The position numbers and the translations under genes were made by a program. Of a stretch of 51,940 nucleotides of DNA, positions 29,734-39,114 are shown piece by piece. A model generated the notes under the pieces. That model did no database searches. It worked only from the letters and a program-made list of their open reading frames with translations, and was not told the DNA's origin. Every line of letters starts with the position of its first letter. Position 1 is the first letter of the stretch. Location of the stretch: contig JACNKN010000029.1 of NCBI GenBank assembly GCA_014382015.1, positions 1 through 51,940 on the forward strand, in the 5' to 3' direction. The stretch is from Fidelibacterota bacterium (GTDB lineage: Bacteria; Fidelibacterota; Marinisomatia; Marinisomatales; TCS55).

Positions 29734-32238
29734 ATGGTTGATTTTAACAGAGACAATATTCTTCCACGCGACATTGTGGATGAAATGAAGGAGAGCTATC
29801 TTAACTATTCAATGTCAGTTATCGTATCCAGAGCACTACCAGACGTGCGGGACGGATTGAAGCCGGTTCATCGCCGCATCCTTTTTGGCATGAGCGAGTT
29901 GGGTTCGAGCTGGAACCGCCCATACAAAAAATCTGCACGTATTGTGGGTGATGTGTTGGGAAAATATCACCCTCACGGCGACAGCTCTGTCTATGACGCG
30001 CTAGTTCGAATGGCCCAGGCTTTTTCAATGCGATATGAGCTGGTGGATGGACAGGGAAATTTCGGCTCAATTGATGGCGACAACGCAGCGGCGATGCGCT
30101 ATACCGAATCTAGAATGACTAAAATATCAAACGAAATGTTGAAAGACCTAGACAAAGACACTGTGGATTGGGGGGTTAATTTCGACGAAACACTGAAAGA
30201 ACCAACGGTCTTGCCCTCGGCCGTCCCCACTTTGTTGGTAAACGGGTCTGAAGGAATCGCCGTTGGGATGGCTACGAAGATTCCTCCCCACAATCTAACA
30301 GAAATTGTAAACGGCTTAATTGCTCTAATTGATAATAAAGAGATTTCAACAGAAGAAATAATGACCCACATAAAAGGACCAGACTTTCCAACAGCTGGGT
30401 TAATTATGGGAATGGACGGCCTCAAGAGCGCGTATGAAACAGGGCGCGGTAAAATTAAAATGCGCGCAAGGGCCCACATAGAAACAAACAAATCCGGGAG
30501 AAACAGCATTATAATAACGGAAGTGGCCTATCAAACAAACAAGGCAAACTTAGTTGAAAAAATTGCAGACTTGGTTCGAGATAAAAAAGTGGTTGGAATT
30601 ACAGATCTTCGAGACGAATCAGACAAAGACGGTATTCGCGTGGCAATAGAAACAAAGAGAGATGCTGTCCCAGAAGTAATATTGAACCAACTATACAAAC
30701 ACACACAACTTCAAGACACCTTTGGCATTATTTTACTGGCGCTTGTGGGTGGCGTACCCAAGATTATGCCACTAAAAACTATTTTGAATCATTTTATTAA
30801 CTTTCGACATGAAGTTGTTGTTCGGCGCACCCAGTTTGAACTAAAAGAAGCAGAAGCTCGGGCACATATTCTTGAGGGTTTAAAAACAGCGCTTGACAAT
30901 ATTGACGAAGTCATTAAAGTTATTCGCGGTAGCAAAAACCCAATACAAGCCAAAGAAGGGCTGATGAATAACTTTAATTTGTCTGAAGTACAAGCCCAGG
31001 CGATTCTGGAGATGAGGCTTCAAAAACTGACAGGGCTTGAGGTGGACAAAGTTGTGGAGGAATATAAAGAATTAATAAAAGTTATCTCACACTTAAAAGG
31101 AATTCTTGAAAGCAAATCACAGCGAATGGACATCATTAAAAATGAGTTGTCAGAAGTGCGTGACCTATATGGCGATGAGCGAAGAACAGAAATTGTTCCA
31201 GTTGATATGGACTTTTCGATGGAAGACATGATCGCAGAAGAAGAAGTTGTTTTAACCATTACGCACCAAGGCTATATCAAACGGACGGCCCTAAATACGT
31301 ATCGCACGCAAAGACGCGGCGGCCGCGGCATTCAGGGAGCCATGAGCAAAGATGAAGACTTTGTAGAACACCTATTTATTGCAAACACACACAACTATAT
31401 GCTCTTTTTTACGGACAAGGGAAAGTGTTATTGGCTGAAGGTTTATGATATTCCACAAGGCGGCCGCGCAACCCGGGGCCGAGCGGTGGTGAACTTAATA
31501 GGCTGTGAGCCGGGCGAAAAAGTTAAAGCTTTTGTTAGTGTAAAAGATTTTGACGATGAACACTATATTGTTATGGCAACCAAAAATGGCATTGTAAAAA
31601 AGACCGTTTTATCTGCCTATGGCAACCCGAGAAAAGGCGGCATTTACGCCATCGAAATTCGGGAGGGTGACGAACTTATTGAAGCAAGAATTACCAACGG
31701 TGAGTACGACATTTTATTGGGAACACACGAAGGAAAATCAATTCGATTCTCCGAAAGCAACATTCGCCCAAGCGGCAGAAAAACCATGGGTGTAAAAGGC
31801 ATCACCCTTGGGTCAAGCAAAGATCGTGTGGTGGGAATGCTTGTGGTGCGTCGCGAGGGCACCATTTTAGTTGCAACAGAAAAAGGTATGGGAAAAAGAA
31901 CAGATGTTATTCAATACCGAACCCAAACCCGGGGTGGGAAGGGTGTTATGACAATGCGGTGTACAGATAAAACCGGAAAAATGGTGAAAATAATGGAGGT
32001 TGTTGACTCAGATGATTTGATTGTCATAACAAACTCTGGTGTATTAATGCGGCAACCGGTTTCAGCGATTCGAACCATTGGTCGTGTTACGCAGGGCGTG
32101 AGGCTAGTGAAATTAGACGATGGCGCAAGCATTTCGTCTATCACACGCGTTATTAGTGAAGACATGAATGCGGAAAAAGAATCAGAAGACAACCAACTTT
32201 CTATTGACGATATTGACCCCAAAGATAAGGGCGCATGA
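29734..32238 (+). CDS. gyrA: DNA gyrase subunit A
   Basis: DNA cleavage and religation subunit of gyrase; 834 residues. The catalytic tyrosine is Tyr123 in [10 protein letters not shown]. The quinolone-determining region reads [15 protein letters not shown], with Ser84 and Asp88 corresponding to the usual drug-sensitive residues. The coiled-coil gate and the C-terminal six-bladed pinwheel follow. The GyrA box is QRRGGRG, which marks this as gyrase rather than topoisomerase IV. The stop overlaps the yggS start by 4 bp. Confidence 0.97.
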   Translation: MVDFNRDNILPRDIVDEMKESYLNYSMSVIVSRALPDVRDGLKPVHRRILFGMSELGSSWNRPYKKSARIVGDVLGKYHPHGDSSVYDALVRMAQAFSMRYELVDGQGNFGSIDGDNAAAMRYTESRMTKISNEMLKDLDKDTVDWGVNFDETLKEPTVLPSAVPTLLVNGSEGIAVGMATKIPPHNLTEIVNGLIALIDNKEISTEEIMTHIKGPDFPTAGLIMGMDGLKSAYETGRGKIKMRARAHIETNKSGRNSIIITEVAYQTNKANLVEKIADLVRDKKVVGITDLRDESDKDGIRVAIETKRDAVPEVILNQLYKHTQLQDTFGIILLALVGGVPKIMPLKTILNHFINFRHEVVVRRTQFELKEAEARAHILEGLKTALDNIDEVIKVIRGSKNPIQAKEGLMNNFNLSEVQAQAILEMRLQKLTGLEVDKVVEEYKELIKVISHLKGILESKSQRMDIIKNELSEVRDLYGDERRTEIVPVDMDFSMEDMIAEEEVVLTITHQGYIKRTALNTYRTQRRGGRGIQGAMSKDEDFVEHLFIANTHNYMLFFTDKGKCYWLKVYDIPQGGRATRGRAVVNLIGCEPGEKVKAFVSVKDFDDEHYIVMATKNGIVKKTVLSAYGNPRKGGIYAIEIREGDELIEARITNGEYDILLGTHEGKSIRFSESNIRPSGRKTMGVKGITLGSSKDRVVGMLVVRREGTILVATEKGMGKRTDVIQYRTQTRGGKGVMTMRCTDKTGKMVKIMEVVDSDDLIVITNSGVLMRQPVSAIRTIGRVTQGVRLVKLDDGASISSITRVISEDMNAEKESEDNQLSIDDIDPKDKGA

Positions 32239-32924
32239 ATCTAAAAAACACGATAGAAAACATTCAAAATGATATTAAATCAGCACAAAAACGGGGTGGC
32301 TTTAACCACCCCGTTCAATTTATAGCGGTTACAAAAACACACCCATTTTCTCTCATTAAAAAATGCCACAACGCAGGTATAGAGGCCATTGGGGAAAACC
32401 GAATTCAAGAAGCAATACAAAAATTTGAATCATTTGATTTTATGCCCGGATTAACCAAAAGATTTATTGGACACTTGCAATCTAACAAAGTAAACAAATG
32501 CCTAGACATGTTTGATACAATAGACTCGGTTGATTCTTTAAAGTTGGCAAAAAAAATCAGTTTTAGAGCAAAAACACTTAAAAGAAACGTTTCCGTCTTG
32601 TTGGAAATAAACACGAGCGGCGAACCACAAAAACAGGGATTTAAACATAACCAGAAAAGTGAAATGCTTTTGTGTTTAAGAGAACCAAACATTCAAGTTA
32701 CAGGGCTAATGACAATTGGGCCAAACACAACAAATAAAGACCAAATTAGGAAAGCCTTTGTTGCTCTAAGAAACACTCGAGACGCGCTTAACCAGGCGTT
32801 GGGGGAAGCAAAACTCACAGATCTTTCAATGGGCATGAGCGGAGATTATGAAATAGCGGCAGAAGAAGGCTCTACAATGGTCCGCATTGGTACCGCACTG
32901 TTTGGAAAAAGAGGAAACACTTAG
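32235..32924 (+). CDS. yggS: YggS/PLPBP family pyridoxal-phosphate homeostasis protein
   Basis: A single-domain, PLP-binding TIM-barrel protein that buffers cellular PLP; not known to be an enzyme. The 229 residues show the PLP-lysine motif FIAVTKTHP, then [28 protein letters not shown], the [10 protein letters not shown] block, [21 protein letters not shown] and the end block [16 protein letters not shown]. The start overlaps gyrA by 4 bp, so it is the tail of the gyrase transcript. A strong hairpin lies inside its 5' coding part (32290-32315). Confidence 0.93.
   Translation: MNLKNTIENIQNDIKSAQKRGGFNHPVQFIAVTKTHPFSLIKKCHNAGIEAIGENRIQEAIQKFESFDFMPGLTKRFIGHLQSNKVNKCLDMFDTIDSVDSLKLAKKISFRAKTLKRNVSVLLEINTSGEPQKQGFKHNQKSEMLLCLREPNIQVTGLMTIGPNTTNKDQIRKAFVALRNTRDALNQALGEAKLTDLSMGMSGDYEIAAEEGSTMVRIGTALFGKRGNT
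32290..32315. repeat. Perfect 10-bp GC-rich hairpin inside yggS
   Basis: AACGGGGTGG (32290-32299) and its exact complement CCACCCCGTT (32306-32315) with a six-base loop, about 55-80 bases into yggS. There is no T-run after it on the plus strand, but on the minus strand it is followed by TTTTG. It could act on mRNA structure, be an attenuator, or be chance in a non-conserved loop of the protein. Confidence 0.5.
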
Positions 32925-32958
32925 CTTGGTCAACAAAAAATAAAAAGGAAACAATAAG

Positions 32959-33480
32959 ATGAAAATTCAACTAATATTATTATGTACATTTGTTTTTGTA
33001 GCTTGTTCTACATCAAGCGCAAAGAAAGCAATTGCCTCAATTGAATCCAAGAACGGAAGCAGCGCTTCAGGTACAATTGTTTTTTCAGAAGAAAAAGGCG
33101 CAGTTAAAATAAAAGCAACCATCTCTGGGCTTGGGGAAGGCCCGGTTGCTATTCACCTTCACAGCGTTGGAGATTGTAGCTCTGATGATGGCAAATCAGC
33201 CGGCGGGCATTGGAACCCAACAAAGGAAGACCACGGAGAATGGGGAAAGGCGCCCTTTCACAGCGGAGACATTGGTAATATAAACGTTGATCCAAATGGA
33301 ATTGGAAAGTTAACTCTTGTTGACCAACACGGTCGCTGGTCAATAGGCGGCACAACCGAAACCGACATAATAGGAAAAAGCATTATTATTCACGCGGGAA
33401 TGGATGATATGGCCTCACAGCCGTCGGGTGCCGCAGGAATGAGAATTGGGTGTGCCGTTATTAAAAAAGCGACAGACTAG
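32959..33480 (+). CDS. sodC: Cu/Zn superoxide dismutase-like lipoprotein
   Basis: Periplasmic or membrane-tethered enzyme converting superoxide to peroxide and oxygen. The 173-residue protein has a lipoprotein signal (lipobox FVAC, Cys16). All metal ligands can be matched: His66 and His68 (HLHSVGDC), bridging His84 (GGHWNP), His92 (DHGEW), His101 and Asp104 (HSGDIGN), and His145 (IIIHAG). The conserved disulfide cysteines (GDC and RIGC) and the active-site Arg (GMRIGC) are also present. An AAGGAAA ribosome site lies upstream. The stop codon CTAG is shared, in palindromic fashion, with the convergent psuG stop. Confidence 0.93.
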   Translation: MKIQLILLCTFVFVACSTSSAKKAIASIESKNGSSASGTIVFSEEKGAVKIKATISGLGEGPVAIHLHSVGDCSSDDGKSAGGHWNPTKEDHGEWGKAPFHSGDIGNINVDPNGIGKLTLVDQHGRWSIGGTTETDIIGKSIIIHAGMDDMASQPSGAAGMRIGCAVIKKATD

Positions 33481-34394
33481 CCTTTTTTAGAAAGCGCAAT
33501 CGCAACGCGAGCCCCAAGGTGTATGTTGTTTAGGGCAAGTGCAATATTAGTTTTTAGGCTTTTCCCGCCAGAAAGCCGATACATTTCACTCAGTAAAAAT
33601 GGCGTAAGTTTTTTCCCGGTAATTCCGGTTTCTTTTGCACTATAAAGAGCCTTTTCGATGAAAGCAGAAACGACATCATAACTAAGCTCTTTTTCTTGGG
33701 GAACCGGGTTTGCTATTAGAAAGGCAGTTGACAGCCCAAGACCCCTGTGGATGTTAAATTGTTTTGCTATTTCTTGGGGCGAATCAACGCAAACTTCAAT
33801 CCGAATACCGCTACTACGAGAATAAAAAGCGGGAAAAAAGTTTGTTTTATATCCCAAAACAGGAACAGAAAAGGATTCAAGATATTCAACGGTTTTAGGT
33901 AAGTCTAAAATTGCCTTCGCCCCACTGGACACAACGACAACGCTTGTCCGGCTCAATTCACGAATGTCTTGAGACACGTCCCCGGTTGATTTCCAGCCCC
34001 GGTGAACACCACCAATGCCACCAGTAGAAAACACATCAATTCCAGCAAACTTTGCCACGCGCATTGTGGCCGAAACAGTTGTAGCACCAGAAAGACCACG
34101 GGAGAGGACATGTGACAAATCTCTAACTGCAACCTTATGAATATTAGCGCCCCGAGCAAGATGATCTAATTGTTTACGGGTAATTCCAATGCAAATTTTA
34201 CCCTCAATAATTGCAATTATGGCGGGAACAACGCCAAGCGACCGAACCAACTTTTCTGTCTCCTCGGCGAATGCGATGTTTTGGGGATATGGCATCCCGT
34301 GGGCGAAAATAGTTGACTCTAAAGCCAAGACAGGTTGACCGGCACCCAGAGCACTTTGAACCTCTGGGGTAAAAGAAAAAAGAAGTAAATTCAT
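33477..34394 (-). CDS. psuG: Pseudouridine-5'-phosphate glycosidase
   Basis: Cleaves pseudouridine 5'-phosphate to uracil and ribose 5-phosphate, a step in pseudouridine salvage. The 305-residue protein carries the family blocks VLALESTIFAHGMPYPQN (catalytic-site Glu), KICIGITRKQLDHLA, KVAVRDLSHVLSRG (active-site Lys), GGIGGVHRG and SSGAKAILDLPKTVEYLES. The usual partner, pseudouridine kinase PsuK, is not adjacent and not in this window. It is convergent with sodC (4-bp overlap of stops) and divergent from the M16 gene pair across a 124-bp AT-rich promoter gap. Confidence 0.94.
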   Translation of the reverse strand: MNLLLFSFTPEVQSALGAGQPVLALESTIFAHGMPYPQNIAFAEETEKLVRSLGVVPAIIAIIEGKICIGITRKQLDHLARGANIHKVAVRDLSHVLSRGLSGATTVSATMRVAKFAGIDVFSTGGIGGVHRGWKSTGDVSQDIRELSRTSVVVVSSGAKAILDLPKTVEYLESFSVPVLGYKTNFFPAFYSRSSGIRIEVCVDSPQEIAKQFNIHRGLGLSTAFLIANPVPQEKELSYDVVSAFIEKALYSAKETGITGKKLTPFLLSEMYRLSGGKSLKTNIALALNNIHLGARVAIALSKKG

Positions 34395-34518
34395 AACAAA
34401 ATTTAATATAATAGTGTTCCTAATTTCGCGATCATTATTTCTCGAAATAATTAAAACTTAATTCAATAAAAAATTGAAGGTAATTAATAATTGAAAAGAA
34501 GAAAATTGCACTTAAAAA

Positions 34519-35844
34519 ATGTCTCATAAAAGCAAAAAAGTTCACAACGATTTTAAGTTTATTCAATCGTCTGGTGGAATAGAAGAATATAAATTTAAAC
34601 CAAATGGGTTGACTGTTTTGGTGTTGGAAGACCACTCTGCGCCGGTTGCCACACTTATGGTTACTTATCATGTTGGTTCGCGGAATGAAGCCATTGGTCA
34701 TACGGGATCAACCCACCTGCTTGAGCACCTAATGTTTAAAGGTTCGCAAAATTTTAATAAAGAAAAAGGCAACGCCATTTGGAACGAACTTCAAAACATT
34801 GGTGCCCAAATAAACGCAACGACATGGAACGACAGAACCAACTACTTTGAAGTAGTGCCAAGCGAGCACCTGGAGCGGGCAATTGCCATTGAGGCAGATC
34901 GGATGCGATTTGCATTTCTTAGAGATGAGGACAGGCAACCAGAAATGACTGTGGTTCGCAACGAGTTTGAACGCGGTGAGAATAGCCCATTTGATGTTTT
35001 AGATAAAAACATTTGGGCCACAGCTTATCAGGCACACCCCTACCACCACTCTACCATCGGGTGGCGATCTGATATAGAAAATGTGCCGACCGAAAAACTT
35101 CAGGCTTTTTATAACACATACTATTGGCCAAACAACGCAACGGTTACGGTTATTGGTGATTTTGAAAAAGTCGAAGCAATGTCCTTGGTAAAAAAATATT
35201 TTGGGAAACATCCACACAGTAGCAAAAATATCCCTGAAATGTATACCGAAGAACCAAAACAGGAAGGGCCCAGAAGAATAGCAGTCAAAAGGGTGGGACA
35301 AACAGGTGTTGTTGGGGTGGGTCACAAAACACCAGAAGGATTACACAAAGACAGTTATACACTCCAATTATTGGGAAAAATACTTGCGGATGGAAAAACG
35401 AGCCGATTTAATAAAAACATCATTGATAAAGGCCTCGCAACATCCATATTAATGTACGATTTTCCATTTAGAGACAATGGAATGTTTATTTCATATATTT
35501 TTCTGACCCCAGGTACGCAACACCAAACAGTTGAAGATGTTGTATTAAAAGAATACGAAAACATTATTAATAATGGTGTAACAACAGAAGAACGCCGCCG
35601 TGCAGTCGCCCAAACAAGGGCGGGCGTTGCTTTCAGCAGGGACGGTTCATTCGCAGTTGCCAGCGCATTAAACGAAGCAATTGCAATTGGCGATTGGACT
35701 TATTATACAACATATATGGATCAGATTGAAAAAACATCTAATGAAGATATTAAACGTGTAGCAGAAAAATATTTAATCGAAGACAACAGCACAACCGGAT
35801 GGTTTATTCCAAAAAATAATGAGGCGGCTCAAGATGCAGCTTAG
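34519..35844 (+). CDS. M16 family zinc metallopeptidase, catalytic member
   Basis: A 441-residue pitrilysin-family peptidase. The inverted zinc motif HLLEH is at residues 66-70, with the third zinc ligand probably Glu149 in VVRNEFERGE. The two-lobed M16B structure is complete, with an N-terminal lobe and a C-terminal lobe (TPEGLHKDSYTLQLLGKILA). No signal peptide is obvious, so either the protein acts in the cytoplasm or the start has been misread; the upstream region offers no better start. It overlaps the next gene, a non-catalytic partner, as in M16B heterodimers. Confidence 0.93.
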   Translation: MSHKSKKVHNDFKFIQSSGGIEEYKFKPNGLTVLVLEDHSAPVATLMVTYHVGSRNEAIGHTGSTHLLEHLMFKGSQNFNKEKGNAIWNELQNIGAQINATTWNDRTNYFEVVPSEHLERAIAIEADRMRFAFLRDEDRQPEMTVVRNEFERGENSPFDVLDKNIWATAYQAHPYHHSTIGWRSDIENVPTEKLQAFYNTYYWPNNATVTVIGDFEKVEAMSLVKKYFGKHPHSSKNIPEMYTEEPKQEGPRRIAVKRVGQTGVVGVGHKTPEGLHKDSYTLQLLGKILADGKTSRFNKNIIDKGLATSILMYDFPFRDNGMFISYIFLTPGTQHQTVEDVVLKEYENIINNGVTTEERRRAVAQTRAGVAFSRDGSFAVASALNEAIAIGDWTYYTTYMDQIEKTSNEDIKRVAEKYLIEDNSTTGWFIPKNNEAAQDAA

Positions 35845-37099
35845 CAAACAAGTTGTAGTTGGCTCCCCAACGGAGGGCATTACAACCTTGATAATGCCAA
35901 CAACGGTTAAAGATGTTATCACCTTTGCAGGAAGCTTTTTGGGCGGTGCGCTGTACAGCCCAAAAACCAATCGGAAAATTGCACCGATCACAGCCGCCAT
36001 GCTGGATAAAGGTACCCAGTTAAAAAGCAAATACGAGATAAGCAACCTTTTAGAGGACGTGGGAGCTGAAGTTAACTTTTCAGCCACACAACACCACGTT
36101 CAATTCACGGGCTTTTGTTTAAAAGAAAATCTGACAATTGTTATTCAACTTTTAGGAGAACAACTTCGGTCACCTGCCTTTTCATCAAAAGAATTGGCAA
36201 CGTTAAAAACAAGAACAATTGGGATGCTCGATCAGTCAAAAGAGGACACAAAGAAACAGGCGCTCATTGGGTTTTTAAGAAATTTATATCCAGAATACCA
36301 CCCGAATTATCGCACAACAATAGAAGAAGCAATTAAACAAACAAAAAAAGTCAGTAAAAAAGAAATAAAATCTTTTCACGAAAAACATTACGGATTAAGT
36401 CAATTTAATTTCGCCGCTGTTGGAGATGTAAACCCAACATTAATGAATGATCTTTTGGAAGATCAGTTTAATGGATGGGAAAATAAAAACATAACAACAA
36501 AAAATTTGATTCTGCGCGCACACCCCTCAAAAGAAATGGAACAGGAAATTCATATCGCCGATAAAACAAGCCTGGATATGTATCTTGGCCAACCGATAGG
36601 AATTGACAGGGAACATGAAGATTATTATGCACTTATGATGGGTATATATATATTGGGAGGAAATTTTTCCGCGCGACTTATGCAAACGGTAAGAGACAAT
36701 CAAGGACTCACATATGGAATTGGATCATCTCTAGCAGGAACCAGCTTTGGCAGCGATGGCTATTGGAGCACATGGGGAACCTTTGCCCCAAATCTATTGG
36801 AAACGGGGAAAAAAGCAACAACGGATCAAATTGAAAATTGGTATAAAAAGGGCGTTACTTCAGACGAACTTAAAGCAAAGAAAACAACCATGACGGGTTC
36901 ATACCAAGTCGGAATGGATTCTACCGGTGGCATCGTAGCCCAACTTTTGTCAAATGCGGAAAGAGGAAGAAGCGTTGAACATTTAGACCAATATCCAGAA
37001 ATTATAAAGGGCATTTCATTGGATCATGTTAATCGTGCAATCAAACAATATATAGACCCCAAAAAACTAACCCTTGTTACTGCAGGCTCATTTAATTAA
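35834..37099 (+). CDS. M16 family peptidase-like protein, non-catalytic partner
   Basis: About 421 residues from the ATG at 35834; an ATG 15 bases earlier is possible. Where the zinc motif should be it reads APITAAMLDKGT, so the HxxEH site is missing. The C-terminal lobe keeps the substrate-binding Arg/Tyr motif (RLMQTVRDNQGLTYGIGSSL). This matches the inactive subunit of M16B pairs, which helps grip the peptide while the upstream protein cuts. The start overlaps the catalytic partner gene, so the two are translationally coupled. Substrate unknown. Confidence 0.9.
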   Translation: MQLSKQVVVGSPTEGITTLIMPTTVKDVITFAGSFLGGALYSPKTNRKIAPITAAMLDKGTQLKSKYEISNLLEDVGAEVNFSATQHHVQFTGFCLKENLTIVIQLLGEQLRSPAFSSKELATLKTRTIGMLDQSKEDTKKQALIGFLRNLYPEYHPNYRTTIEEAIKQTKKVSKKEIKSFHEKHYGLSQFNFAAVGDVNPTLMNDLLEDQFNGWENKNITTKNLILRAHPSKEMEQEIHIADKTSLDMYLGQPIGIDREHEDYYALMMGIYILGGNFSARLMQTVRDNQGLTYGIGSSLAGTSFGSDGYWSTWGTFAPNLLETGKKATTDQIENWYKKGVTSDELKAKKTTMTGSYQVGMDSTGGIVAQLLSNAERGRSVEHLDQYPEIIKGISLDHVNRAIKQYIDPKKLTLVTAGSFN

Positions 37100-37108
37100 C
37101 AGGAAAAT

Positions 37109-37573
37109 ATGGACGTCATTCTCATTGCAGCGATTACACAAGATGGCTTCATTGCCCGTCATTCTCATGAAACGGTTCGCTGGTCTCGGGATCTTCATAT
37201 ATTCAAAAAACAGACACAGGGTTGGCCGGTTATTATGGGCTCACACACATTTGATTGTTTACAAAAAGAATTGGACAGTCGGGAAATATATATTGTTCAC
37301 CGGGGCGATGAACCAGAAAAAATATTAGAAAAGTACAAAAAAGAAAAATGCTTTGTTGCTGGTGGCGGTAAAATAAATTCGCGCTTTTCACCATATTTAA
37401 CCCACCTATATTTGACGCCCCACCCGCGGGTTTTTGGAAGAGGTATTCGGTTGTTTGCCGATCCAATAGAGGCGCTGGATTTGATTTTTGATCAAATGAT
37501 AGCCGTGGAAGAAAAAAAAGGTCTTTTTCAATTCCAATATCGGGTAAACCGTGACATTCATCACAGCGTTTAA
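37109..37573 (+). CDS. folA: Dihydrofolate reductase-like protein
   Basis: A 154-residue protein of the DHFR/RibD_C fold. The pattern aligns with DHFR: LIAAITQDGFIA at the start, RWSRDLHIFKKQTQGWPVIM in which Asp corresponds to the catalytic acid of E. coli DHFR (position 27), GSHTFDCL, and the NADPH loop CFVAGGGKIN. It is slightly short, and the motifs are less canonical than in standard FolA (for example no IPW motif), so a RibD-like reductase with another substrate remains possible. AGGAAAAT precedes the ATG. It follows the M16 pair by 9 bp. Confidence 0.75.
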   Translation: MDVILIAAITQDGFIARHSHETVRWSRDLHIFKKQTQGWPVIMGSHTFDCLQKELDSREIYIVHRGDEPEKILEKYKKEKCFVAGGGKINSRFSPYLTHLYLTPHPRVFGRGIRLFADPIEALDLIFDQMIAVEEKKGLFQFQYRVNRDIHHSV

Positions 37574-37660
37574 ACTGAAATAGTTATATATAAAAAGAGA
37601 TTGGAAACCCCCAACGTCTAATTAGTAAATAAATTAAATAGGTTTTAATTGAACAAGGTT

Positions 37661-38863
37661 TTATGCCTTGGCGCGCTTCGCTTTAATAATGGCCGCTTTA
37701 ATTTTTCCACGAAGAACACGGCTGTCCAAAGCATTCACCTCATCCATATCTCCGCTTAGACCAGCCTCTACCAGCCGATCCACGAGACCCTCCTCTGATT
37801 CATCGCTTTCTTGGACTACTGGTTTTATATCCACAGAAGGTACCCCTGGCATATCCGGCCGATCAATAGAACCACGTTTAATTTTTACCAGCATTGCTTT
37901 AGCCTTACCTCTCGTCGGTTTGTCGGTTATTTCCGATAAAGGATCATCGTCTCCATCAAGTGCTTTATTAACAACAAAAGCAATCAAATCCTCTGTTGTT
38001 GAAAAAGCAGGCAAACCCGAAACTGATTTTTTGCCCGACACGCTTGTTGATATGGCGGTGTCCTCGGTTGGTTCCTCCGATAAAGCTTTAACCAAATGGC
38101 CCGGCATTGTATTGCCCTTGCGCTTAGATTGGACGAGCATTGCTTTTGCCATACCCCGCGTTGGTTTATCGGGAATAGCGTTAATAAGATCTATATTTCC
38201 ATCAAGCCCAGCCTGAACGGCACGAGCAATAATCGCCTCTCGACTATATTGTGGGCCCGCACCCTGAGCCACAGAAGCATCGTTCTTTTCAGCCACAACC
38301 TCTTCAGGTATAAAATATCCCAGGTTGTCTAAAATTTTTGATTTACTGTTTGAAAAACCCCAGATTGTCATCCAGGAAAATAGACCACGGCTTGTCCGCC
38401 GACAAACAAGCGATGTTCCGGTGGCCGTAGGGTTAAGATCAAAGACAACAATCTCTTTATGTACTGGGTTAAATCTCATTTCCAGAGCCAACTGTTTGTT
38501 TTCTTCTTTCGCTATGATCTTTCCACGAAACGAGGGGGACAAACTAAATGGGCGAAGCCGTATGAGTGAACCAGGTTGAAAGTCAAATTGATCAAAGGAA
38601 AATTGATGGGCATACCGATTAGATTCAACAACAGGCAATAAACGCAAGACACCAGGGAACCAAAAATTATAATTAGAAAAACGTGTAATTGTTTTCCAGA
38701 CAAACTTAGGACTGGCGGCATATTCGTGCTTAACAACCGTTTCTGCGGCAAAAGGCTGAAAATATGTTGAAACATTGCTTGTGATAATGGGATCTTGGCT
38801 TGCATCTAAAACAAACAATACAATCACAATGAACACAGCTAAAATGGCAAGAGTTAAAATCAT
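37661..38863 (-). CDS. Membrane-anchored SRPBCC-domain protein with three C-terminal repeats
   Basis: A 400-residue protein with an N-terminal membrane helix (residues 1-20). A SRPBCC/START-like domain follows (about 42-190), recognisable from VKHEYAASPKFVWKTITRFS, the FWFPGV turn and the FDLNPTATGTSLVCRR strand; such domains bind hydrophobic ligands. The C-terminal half has three copies of a roughly 42-residue unit, at about 208-250, 290-331 and 357-400, with the pattern (A)GLDGDxDxIxxIxDKPTRGxAKAMLVxxKR. Copies are separated by acidic Ser/Pro-rich linkers. The repeat is unknown to me. It is convergent with folA, separated by 87 bp. Function unknown. Confidence 0.7.
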   Translation of the reverse strand: MILTLAILAVFIVIVLFVLDASQDPIITSNVSTYFQPFAAETVVKHEYAASPKFVWKTITRFSNYNFWFPGVLRLLPVVESNRYAHQFSFDQFDFQPGSLIRLRPFSLSPSFRGKIIAKEENKQLALEMRFNPVHKEIVVFDLNPTATGTSLVCRRTSRGLFSWMTIWGFSNSKSKILDNLGYFIPEEVVAEKNDASVAQGAGPQYSREAIIARAVQAGLDGNIDLINAIPDKPTRGMAKAMLVQSKRKGNTMPGHLVKALSEEPTEDTAISTSVSGKKSVSGLPAFSTTEDLIAFVVNKALDGDDDPLSEITDKPTRGKAKAMLVKIKRGSIDRPDMPGVPSVDIKPVVQESDESEEGLVDRLVEAGLSGDMDEVNALDSRVLRGKIKAAIIKAKRAKA

Positions 38864-39114
38864 TCTAATTTACCCGAAATTAAGTTGGGATTTTACAGCG
38901 ATTATTAGATAATATTGAATAGTTAGATGCACATCTAAACAAATGGTAAATTTTCTCATGCAGAATAAAGCAATTAAGAAAAATATTAGCCCGCAGAATA
39001 AAGGAGGATGAAATTATTTTTCTAATTTTTACTTTAATTGTCTGGTTTGGTTTTTTTATATTTTTTGGATATAGGCCAAAAAATATAAAAAGGGAAAAAC
39101 AAAAAATTGATTTT

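Noticed and set aside
34435-34701. 88-residue minus-strand frame across the psuG-M16 gap
   Set aside because: Mostly AT-rich intergenic sequence plus antisense of the M16 start; no ribosome site or motif.
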